Shown: positions 45,533 to 54,600 of the stretch, piece by piece
Position numbering within the stretch: the first letter of the stretch is position 1
How the letters are laid out: the number at the start of each line of letters is the position of its first letter
Source: Macrocystis pyrifera
Lineage: Eukaryota; Sar; Phaeophyceae; Laminariales; Laminariaceae
Assembly (NCBI GenBank): GCA_031763025.1
Contig: JASSKH010000006.1
Location: 10,413,691-10,477,690 of the forward strand
Direction: 5' to 3'
Length of the DNA: 64,000 bases
Translations under genes and position numbers: made by a program
Notes under the pieces: generated by a model
What the model saw: only the letters and a program-made list of their open reading frames with translations
What the model was told of the DNA's origin: nothing
Database searches by the model: none

Positions 45533-46106
45533 CACCCCCCCCCCCCCTGCCCCCCCTATATTATATACCGGGTATATATAGGTTGGGTTGGTGTCGGTTG
45601 GCGACGACGCTGTAAAAACACGCCTCTCACTGCGTGAGCTAGACAGCCAGGGTACCGTTTTGTTTTTTTTTCGTTTTTTCGTTTTTTTTTTTTTTTTTGG
45701 TTACCACGGCTGGCGGTTAAGTTAGATCGTTTTTGTGCGGGGAGAACCTTTACTCCGCACAAAGGAGATGATCGTATCACGTGGTGTGCGTATGGTGAGG
45801 CACCCACGAGGCAGTTACATAGTAAAACTCATTGCTGTCTCTGGAAGTGACCACACCAGAAATTAAATCAATCCATTGATGTTATCCATATGCAAGACAA
45901 TCCGCCTTTAGGTTGTTAGTACGATGCAGCTCACCCTTCATGCGACTCGCCCAACACCTCACGGCGCTTCGCGTTCGTTGCAAGCAATGTCTGCCTGGTC
46001 GGTGAAAACTCGACGCGCTCTGTCCCGGCATTGTAGGGATGCGAGGGTCTATGGTCATACGACGACTACGGCCATGCATAATGTCAAGTACCCCCCCCCC
46101 CCCCCC
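45533..46106 (+). mobile_element. Poly(C)-tailed non-autonomous retroposon, copy 3
   Basis: Body 45557-46090 matches copy 1 nearly throughout and ends GGCCATGCATAATGTCAAGTA followed by 16 C (46091-46106). The 5' end is itself preceded by C runs (45537-45556), so this copy also appears to have landed in a C tract. The internal T-rich run (45658-45700) is greatly expanded compared with copy 1. Confidence 0.9.
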
Positions 46107-46978
46107 TAAGATGCTCAGGTACGACTAGTAATACAGTATTTAGAGCAGAACTGGGAATGCGCCCACTCAAGACGAATAGAGACATGAGAAAGTTGAACTG
46201 GCAATATAAAGTAAGGAACATGCCAAAAAAGAGGTTGCCAGCCATAGTTGATAGAGCTGTATGGGAGAAAGTAACAAAAGGGCGAGATGGAATAAGGTGG
46301 GATGGCGTAGTTGAGATCGTATGGAAGGATCTAGGGGGAAGCCAAGTAGAGATTATGTCCGCCGGGAAGTTTGGGAGGTACAAGGCAGAAGTAGAAGAAA
46401 TGATAGAAAGAAGGGAAAGGCTAGCGCTAAGAAACAAGGTGGAATCGGAAAAACACTTAGAGATATACGGGGGATTGAGGGAAGGAATAGGAATGAAAAC
46501 GTATTTGGGACTTCGCGAAAACGCTGAAACTGCGCTTTCGTGTAGGGGACCTGGACCTGCCAGAAAGAAGAAAGAGGTACACCAGTAGCCAGGAAGAGGA
46601 GGAAGTAGACGCACAGATGTGCCCGTGTGGCAAAGCAATAGAGAGTAGAACTCACATAGTAGGAGAATGTGAAATATACAAGGAGGAACGGGATGTGTTA
46701 GAAGAGGAGATGAGGAAAATGGACGAATGTGACATGGAGGAGTTTGATACAATGAATAGCAGCGAGAAAGCGATCGCTATCCTAGGAGATAGATGGTGGC
46801 CACAGGAGGCCAAACAGGAAGGGGATAAGATTAGGTAAAAGTTTCTATGTAATTTATGGAAACAACGTAATGAGCGCCCAATTGTTGGAGGTGTCTCCAT
46901 TAGGAGTAGGAACGGTGCTCCGTCTCGAAAGGGATGCGTGGTCAATGGTCAAATGACTAAGGCAAGCAACAAATGAGT

Positions 46979-47033
<55 letters not shown>
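46107..47033 (+). mobile_element. LINE with 54-nt poly(C) tail, strongly 5'-truncated, copy B
   Basis: Starts directly after the C tail of the preceding retroposon, at the position matching 36243 of copy A (AAGATGCTCAGGTACGA). A 143-codon frame (46157-46588, MRPLKTNRDMRKLNWQYKVR) and a second in another frame (46617-46838, MCPCGKAIESRTHIVGECEI) together cover the C-terminal end of the LINE protein, including the CCHC finger. Compared with copy A the first frame lacks a short segment after MKTYL, which causes the shift. The 3' UTR ends CAACAAATGAGTAC followed by 54 C (46980-47033). Roughly 90% or more identical to copy A by eye. Confidence 0.92.
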
Positions 47034-49235
47034 TGCTCCTTCTCGCTTCCTGGCGGTCCCTAAGCTGGAGTTTGAAGCCCGACACCTTCCTCGAAATGGC
47101 GACCTGTACGTAGTCACCGAGACGATTTGAAGCAGGCGTTCCTTCACCACCACCCTTCCTTCCCTTCTCATTGACCCACCATCCCTCCGCCCCATGACAC
47201 TAGCTGCCGGCTGGTCGATAAACGTACTGCCCTCTACCCCGAGACGCCCAAGGCTTTCCACTGCTAAAGTGGCACGTTTGTGACTCCGTTCGTCAAAGGA
47301 CACATGTCCCGGACGAGCGTAGTGTTAGCGCTTCGCTTGCGCGCCTCGGAGATAGAGGCAGCTGATCCATCGTGATTAGCTCTGCCTCTTCGCAGGTGTA
47401 TCTGCGCTTGTGGGTCAGCATGGGTCACGTCCAGCAGGATGGACTTCTCCCCTTACTCCCTGTTAGAAGGGTCTCGGAGACCTCATCTCCTGACGACAAT
47501 GTCCATTCGCCGATTTCAGTCTGCGGTCGACGATTCGCCGCTCTCCATTTGATGTCGAGTTCCTAACCGCTTCAACGTACTGGACGTCGCGTGGACAAGC
47601 GGTTGATACTGGTTTACCTGCGCCCCTGTTCTGGGACAGATGCGTGCGTGGCAGGTATCCACGTCAACTGCATCGCAGCAGGGGCACCTCACTGCCACGT
47701 GCTCCTCGATCCCCATGAAGCGCCTTCCCATGTCCACGAACTCTGCTGCGGGTATGAAACGCAGTGAGTCCGTTGGCCTCGCCCGAAGGCATGTCGTGGC
47801 TCCTGCCCCCTATAGACTTATATACCGAGTCTTGGCGAAAGCTTTGGTCTCAGTCCCACCCAGCGGGTCGCCCGGTCCGGGGGGCGTGTCGTTTTCGGTA
47901 GCTCCTCCAACGAGGCAGTGTGGACAGCGTGCCAACGCTAATTCACCAGCTTGCCCAACGTCTTGTTGGGCTTTGCGCGAGTTAGTGTTTGCGGCGCCGT
48001 GCGCAGCCAGCATGTCGAACTCTGGGGGCCTTGGGGTCAGGCCCCCCGCTGCGGCTACACCCCAATTCCAGCCAAGATTCAGGGATGATGCCCGCCGTCG
48101 CTTCCTTCGTAACTCCCCATGTATCTCGAATCTTAGGCAAGCTGCCTCCTAGCTGAGCATTGATGCTCGATTCCGGGAGTCCCTTCCTCACTTTGTTTTC
48201 TAACGGGCCTGTGAGGTATGCTATAACCTCCGGCAAGATCCCCACCTTGCCCCCAATGGAGGCCGAGATTTTCCTCGATTCTGTCGACGGCAGCCCTGAC
48301 CCTCCCACTCCCGTGGAAAGGCATGATTGGGTCTGCTGGTAAGGTTTGAGAGTCAGCCAACTACCCATACACCCCCCCTGATAAAACGACTGTGCTTCCG
48401 CCGCTTCCGCTGGCTCGAGGATTTTCTCGTACGCTCACTGTGCCTTGTTATCTGCCCTTCTACATGCTTCGAGGGAGAGCCCCGGATCCAGAGCACTTTC
48501 GAGGTAGCTCGTCCGTTGTCCGAGAGATTCGACGGCGATGAGGGCCGCTGCTTGTTTGTCAGACATGTTAGCGAGGCAGCGCGCAAGTTGATCCGCGCCC
48601 CCATCCCTCACTACCTCCATTGCTCGCTCTCGCACGTATTCTTCCGCGCCGATCGGGGCACCCACCACCGTCACCCCTCCTTCGTCTGCGATGCGGACCT
48701 CAACGCTTTCCAGGAGCGAAATCTCCTCCGCCGTCGGGGCATGCCCTTCGGTTGGTAGTGCCACTGTTAGGGGGGCGTTGACCACAATACCGATGTCATC
48801 TAGCTCTCGCCGGAGGAAGGTGAATGCTCTAACCGTGTTGGCCGTGATCCCCGTAAGGCCCAGAGAGACATCGTCCATGTACGCGAAGGTCTTTCTCTCT
48901 CGAATTCCTGTCGGAATCGCTTCAACCCCGGTCGCAACGCCTAGAAGAACATTGCTGGTCCCATGGGGTCCCCTTGCTGGACACCGCTGGAGCAAGCGAT
49001 CGTCCCGGTCTCGCCTGAGTCCACCTGAAAAAACACGTCGACTGATGTTGTGTCGTAGCACTTGATCACTAACGACGTGAGCACTGGCACGCAGTTTGCC
49101 ACCTCTTCTAGCACCCCCGTCCTTTAACGGCGTTGAAAGTGTTGGAGCAGTCCGTGATAGTGAGCCAGTTGCTCGTTTCGTGCAGCGTCCTAGCCCTCAA
49201 TCCCACGTGCTCTGCTCTGCCGGGCACGTCGACCT
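47034..49235 (-). mobile_element. Second LINE: YMDD-type reverse transcriptase with C-terminal finger and nuclease-like region, degenerate
   Basis: Minus strand from about 49235: LTITDCSNTFNAVK, SGVQQGDPMGPAMF (about 48960), FAYMDDVSLGL (about 48880), then SDKQAAALIAVESLGQRTSY, a linker (PEVIAYLTGPLENKVRKGLP), a Cys/His-rich finger CPCCDAVDVDTCHARIC (about 47660) followed by VNQYQPLVHATSSTLKRLG, a segment SILLDVTHADPQAQIHL (about 47430) resembling a PD-(D/E)XK nuclease core, and the end FDERSHKRATLAVESLGRLG (47303-47050). The 5' part is missing and the frame is interrupted by several stops and shifts (for example in front of GAGATTCLRARPTDSLRF and after VRGEV). It is unrelated to the FADD-type LINE and meets that element's poly(C) tail end to end at 47034. 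A LINE carrying its nuclease after the RT would resemble the restriction-like-endonuclease class; that placement is inference. Confidence 0.8.
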
Positions 49236-49254
49236 GATATAATATGATGAAGAA

Positions 49255-49460
49255 ATGCTTTGTGTGACTACGATACAAAATCGACGAAATTCGACGAGCA
49301 TCATTGGGAGGAGACTGAGCCTATAACCCTTCCCGCGATAAAAAGGAAGCTATGTACAATATTTGTCGAGGTTCGACACTTGTGACTACGACTTGTTCAG
49401 AACATAGTTGCGTGGAAAAGCGAAAACTCCCTCGAGGTGACTTGGAATAAAGTTATTGGT
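49255..49460 (+). mobile_element. tRNA-derived SINE, headless 3' part
   Basis: TCGACGAGCATC, GAGCCTATAACCC, CGCGATAAAAAGGA, TTGTGACTACGACTTGTTCA and GTGGAAAAGCGAAAACTCCC follow the same order as the body of the SINEs at 9471-10205. The tRNA-like head is absent and divergence is high. Confidence 0.6.
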
Positions 49461-49966
49461 GATCAACTGGTTAATTGTCTTCACAAATAACTGCTGTGTT
49501 TTTGCTATTGGTGTTCACAATAATCGTCAGCGAGGTATGAACTCGACCAAACAAAGCGATTTTTAATGTTCGGCCTTGGAAGCTGCATGATCCGTGTGTC
49601 GTGATCCGTCGGTCGACGTGCTCCACACACACAACTCATCGTGTATCGCCCGCGGTGAGTTGTATTTTTTTTTCAACAGGAATTTTCTTTTTTTCCCCGA
49701 CTATTTTTTTCGCGTATTTTGTTTTGCCTCTTAACTCTTACAAAACGAAAAGCATGAGGAACCCGCGTGGTTATCATACCACACCAAGAAAGGGCAATTT
49801 CGAAGAAGTACATAGTGTATGCTGGAAGTCACTCGTAGGGCCATCTGGCCTTAGTAATGAGTCGATGGGGAAGAGTAGCTCAGTGCCGCCAATTGGCGCG
49901 GCGTTGCAGTCACTGTAGAGAGGGAAATCGTTGCCCCGCTGTTCCCTACAGATAGGTGTTACCATT
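49461..49966. other. No gene recognised
   Basis: A 105-codon frame at 49601-49918 crosses T-rich DNA and lacks a domain. Confidence 0.4.
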
Positions 49967-50073
49967 TATCACGGGGGACCATAGTAAAGACGACCTACGG
50001 TACACACAAAAACCTATATTTTGAACTATTTTTACTGACGATCTTTGGTTCTATTTACTGTGGTCCGATAGTA
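49967..50073. mobile_element. MITE, family A copy 2
   Basis: TATCACGGGGGACCATAGTA at the left, TTTACTGTGGTCCGATAGTA at the right, and the interior ACACACAAAAACCTATAT match the element at 17636-17747 over its full length. Confidence 0.82.
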
Positions 50074-50279
50074 GTTTCGTAGTTTTGTGTAGTGTTGTGT
50101 GGTTGTACTAATTAAACCTGGTACAATATACAGGTTTGCGGAGAGTAGACTCGTCGAACAAGGACACGACGGTCGCGAGCGAACGATCGACGGTCGCCCC
50201 TACTACTGTATCAGGTATAAATACTCGAAATATATTACATAAAGCAGCCTAACACAGGGAAAGAAACATCCCGAGACGA

Positions 50280-50585
50280 CCGAAAGATGCTGTGGCACGG
50301 CATAGGAGGAGTCAAAACACATGACCACCGTCACGAGCGTAGAAAGCGCTGCATATGATCTACGCGGGGCCGTTTACTCTTATCCCCCCCGGGCACCAGG
50401 TCCCCCAACGCAACGCAACGCGGCGCAACGCAACCCAACCCAGCCCAACCAAAGATGATGTGGCACGGTTGCTACACCAAGCCCAATACCGATGCACAGA
50501 AGTAGATACGATAGGGCAGAACGAATCCGATAAAGAACGCGGTGCATCTAAGCTACGCGGGACCGGTATTCCTCACCCCCCCGGA
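50280..50585. repeat. Tandem duplication with a (CAACG)n spacer
   Basis: Two units carry GATGCTGTGGCACGG/GATGATGTGGCACGG, GCTGCATATGATCTACGCGG/GGTGCATCTAAGCTACGCGG and a C7 run. Between them lies CGCAACGCAACGCGGCGCAA-type simple sequence (50405-50455). Confidence 0.65.
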
Positions 50586-51232
50586 CACACGGGCTCCTAG
50601 CGGTCGGGGTTGCAGCCGCGTCCATCGGAGACCCTGCGCCCTGGATCGAACCACCGTCTTTTGGGCCAACCAGTGAAGTCGTCTGCTTCGCGCTCGCGAC
50701 CGAAATCGAAATCGCGTTCGCGGCCAAAACCGCGCTTGCGGCCGAAACGGCTCTGGCGGATGAACCTGCGCTTGCGGGCAACCCCACCGCGGTGTTTGCG
50801 CTGTTTGGCAAACGAACACTCGCGGTAGCGGGAGACCTCACCGTGCGGTATGCCCTGTTTAGCGAACCAACGCTCGCACTTGCGCTCCGGTACGCGGATG
50901 ACGTGCTCACGCGCGATCTGTTCTGCTGTAAGAACAGCGGAGTGGATGGCGTCTGGCCTCTACTCATAGAGACAATATTCGAGGAACCAGAACTCTGTCT
51001 CACCCTGACCCGACAGATCAAAGACAGCTTAGCGGTATCAATTGTAGCACTCGAACAGGATGGTGATGTCCGTGATGGTAGGAGGCCGGCAAGCCTCCCC
51101 ATAACAGTAGAATTAAATCGTCCAACCACGCCCAAAGGGTGGTCACACGCCAAGACAGGAGCTGCCTTGACGATGGGAGACCAGGGTGCCGGTTTGCGAC
51201 GACTCCTGCAAGATCCGCAACAGCGAATATAA
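50552..51232 (+). CDS. Unrecognised Ala/Leu-rich open frame
   Basis: Open for about 226 codons from just after an in-frame TAA at 50549-50551; the first ATG is at 50792, giving 146 residues. The upstream part has an approximate 8-9 residue rhythm (AKTALAAETALADEPALAGN), then a less repetitive stretch (LFCCKNSGVDGVWPLLIETI, LTRQIKDSLAVSIVALEQDG). No family is recognised. A 201-codon Ser/Ala-rich frame on the opposite strand (51153-50548) competes with it; I prefer the plus strand because its C-terminal half has a normal mix of residues and predicted helices. It could be an exon of a host gene disrupted nearby, or an accidental frame in GC-rich DNA. Confidence 0.3.
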   Translation, partial: ATRDRYSSPPRTHGLLAVGVAAASIGDPAPWIEPPSFGPTSEVVCFALATEIEIAFAAKTALAAETALADEPALAGNPTAVFALFGKRTLAVAGDLTVRYALFSEPTLALALRYADDVLTRDLFCCKNSGVDGVWPLLIETIFEEPELCLTLTRQIKDSLAVSIVALEQDGDVRDGRRPASLPITVELNRPTTPKGWSHAKTGAALTMGDQGAGLRRLLQDPQQRI

Positions 51233-51376
51233 GAAGCCAGAAGATGGACAGTCGAGTGGAAACCATCAGAATCGTACGAGGGCTTATAAATAGAAATTCA
51301 TACGAATACCACTAGTACAGCAGGAACTATCGGAACGTCGGTGGATTAGTGGGCGGGTTAGTATGCTACTGTAGCA

Positions 51377-51636
51377 TGTTCGTAGAGTCCAAGCCTGGAT
51401 GCCCTGACCACCACGTGGTCTGATGAGTTTCTTTATAATCGTTGTATTAGAGGACAGAGGAGGGGAGAGAGAGAGAGCGGAGCCTAGCTCGTAGCTCGGA
51501 GCAGAGAACGGAGCAGAGAACGGAGTGCTCAAACTCTCCTCGTGAACACACGGCATAATTCATAATAACGCCTGCGAAGATATACGCAACCCTCTACAAC
51601 CTGTAACCGTCGCTGCTGGAACGATCCAAACGAACA
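51377..51636 (-). repeat. 3' LTR of the copia element
   Basis: 260 bp with the same TGTTCG...CGAACA ends. On the element strand it is preceded by a purine tract AGGGAGGG (51637-51644), the expected polypurine primer site for plus-strand synthesis. Confidence 0.95.
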
Positions 51637-54600
51637 CCCTCCCTGGCTCTTCACAGCAGTGACGAGACCGAAAAGACATTCAAGACTTGCTAGGACCTAA
51701 GAACAGCCAACGACAGTCCCGCAGGAGGAAACCCGGCCACCGGGTCAAAACCCCCTGTATAACACATATACTCCAAACCATTGCAATTGAAACAACGGCC
51801 GCATTCCAAACGATGACCATGGCCAGAAAATAAAATGCCAAGCGGTGCCCTACTCCCCCATGCCCCTCAAAGTAGCGCAGGGTTGGCGACCTGACAAATT
51901 TTTCCTCGCATCACTCAAACATGGTACTCATCGAATAATGCTCATACCCCTCACTCACCCTCCAAAGGCAGATTCAACAAGAACCTACGATGAGACTTAA
52001 AAGGGGGTCGCAGCAAGGGATTTCTTCAAAATATCCGTGTGCTGCTCTTCCGAAGCTACGAACTGAATGTCGATCTTCTTAGCACGAAGTAGCTCTCTGA
52101 CAAAATGAAAACGCACGTCGATATGCTTACTCCGAGCAGAACTAAGAGGGTTTTCAGCCAACGCTATGGCCCCCTGGTTATCCTCGAAAACCCGGACACA
52201 TGATCCGCTTAGCTCTGGGCAGATAAACGACAACACCGCGCCCGTAAACAAGCTTCCTTCACCCCTTCACCCAGGGCAACATACTCTGCTTCTGCTGTCG
52301 ACAACGTAACACACCTCTGCGTACTACTTGCCCAACTGACGGCCGCACCCCCTAGGGTAATTACCGTCCCCGATACCGAGCGCCTATCGTTCGACTTATC
52401 CGCATAATCAGCATCACTATACGCAGTCAAATCCAAACCCGAGCCCCGTACAAAAGTCAATCCCATAAACCTGGTCCCGTGGAGGTAAGCCATAATCTTC
52501 AAAACTGCCTTCCAGTGCCTCTCCGTTGGGTTGTGGGAGTGGCGCGCCACAGCACGCACAGCGTTCGAGATGTCCGACCTCGTCATGGTCGACAGCCACA
52601 TCAAGCTGCCCACAGCCTCCCTGTACGGCCAGTCTCCTCCAAGTTCGCCCTCCTCTCTTGGACCTAGTTCCACATCGGGGGTCGCGGGGATATCAGAGGA
52701 TGAGTTAACACCAAAACGATTCAGCATGCTCTCAATGAACGCCTTCTGCGTAATCTCCAATGTCCCCAGTTCCCAGTCGCGTTTGAAAGCACAACCAGTG
52801 TACCAAGTCAGTTAGCCAAGGTTATTCGTGGGAAATTTCATAGCTAGCGCGGCATGGAAATCTCTACATGTCTCATCCGATCCTGCGATCACGATGTCAT
52901 CTACATGAACGGCCATGATCAGTTCTACCTTGCCGTCCACAACCATGCGAAACAGACCTACACTGCTCCATTCCGTACTCTACCACGGTCTCTACCAATA
53001 ATCCGGCCCACTGCCGTCCGCTCTGCTTTAGACCATACAGTGATCTGTTTAGGCGGACGATCTTTCCTGACATGTCACCACACCCACCGGGCAGTTTCAT
53101 GTATATCTCGGCGTCGAGTTTCGCGCGAGCAAAAGCTTGTGCGACGTCTAGATGAAAAATCTTTAAGCCATGTTCATTTGCAACAGCCGCCAGAATTTTA
53201 ACTGACGCTGACGAGGGAGTCGGTGCAAACGGTTGAAAATAATCTACATCCTGCACCTGGCTAAAACCCTTAACCACAAGTCTGGCCTTTGTCTTTACTA
53301 GCAAGCCATCCTTATCCGTCTTGTAGGTAAACACCCACTTCGCACCTACAGGTTTCTGCCCTTTTGGCGGTGTCGCGGCTTCGTACGTACCGGTCGTTTT
53401 GTGACCGTCCAACTCAATTTTCATGGCCTCGTGCCACGCCGCTTTGTATTGAGAACGCTCTACATCTGCTACGGACTGTGGGGGCGGTTCTACGTCTTCC
53501 GGGAAACCACTCGGTATGCACACGCTCAACTCCCCTTTGTTCTCCACAGCAGGTCCTCCGGCCATCAAAGCCACTGCGTCCTCCGTCGTCCAGGGCGTAC
53601 GATCCAGCATACTCCCAGGCTTCGTCCACGACTCGTACGCTGCCGCAAGCAGCGCGTCTGCGGTCCTTTCATCCATCCCTACCTGGTGCACAGCAGGTTC
53701 ACCCTCCAGGCGTTGGCTTTGACCCCGGGTCCGGCCCCGTACAGTCGGGGGGAGCCAGCCCCAGCTGCTGAGCTCGTGTGCTGGCCTCCCCGACAGGACC
53801 GCGGGGGGATCCTCACCGTCCCCTTGCCCGGTGTCGGAGGCTGATGCTGCGCCCGGGTCGTTTCCGGCCCTCCCTGTTGGGACCGAGGAGGCGTCCACGG
53901 CGCCCCCTTGAGACGAATCCATCGTCTCGGCTGTTTCGGCCCTCCCTGTCGGGACCGAGGAGGCGTCCACGGCGTCCCCTTGAGACGAACCCATCGTCTC
54001 GGGTGTTTCGCCGACGGCCTCGCCGGCGGCAGGTGCCTGCGGTGCGCGCTCCTGCATAAACGCGTCCAGGTCAAAACCCCACGTCACGTTGAGGTCGTTC
54101 AAGTGAGCCAGACCGTTGTCCAGCTCATCCACCACCCCCCCCCCACCACCTCGATCCGACGTGCTCACGTCGTCTGCCTCTGACCCCCCCCCTTTTCCGT
54201 AGACAGGGAGTCATTCGCCTGGGCAGGTACAGGTGGTGCAGGCGATACGCGTTGCCAGGTGACAATGCGCGTTATTAGCGCAGTGCGGTTCTTTGTCAGC
54301 ATTCGTACTGAATCTCCGGGGTAGTTTGTTGTAGGGCCGAGGTAAAAGCACTCTTGCGCTTTCGCCTGTGACTTGTTTTCCCTCTTCACCTTGCAATAGC
54401 CAGGCTTGAGGAAGGGCAGTAGTACTACCGGGGGGGGGGCTACCATGCCACATCTCATGTGGCGACTTGCTCTGCGGGTGAGCTGTTGTTGCTGTGCGGT
54501 TCAAGGCGTCACACGCCCAGTGGGACGATTCCGCCCACAACGACGTCGTGGCCGGGAGTTTCGCGCCAGGAAAAAGCTCTTGAGCCTGGATTCGGCCCGC

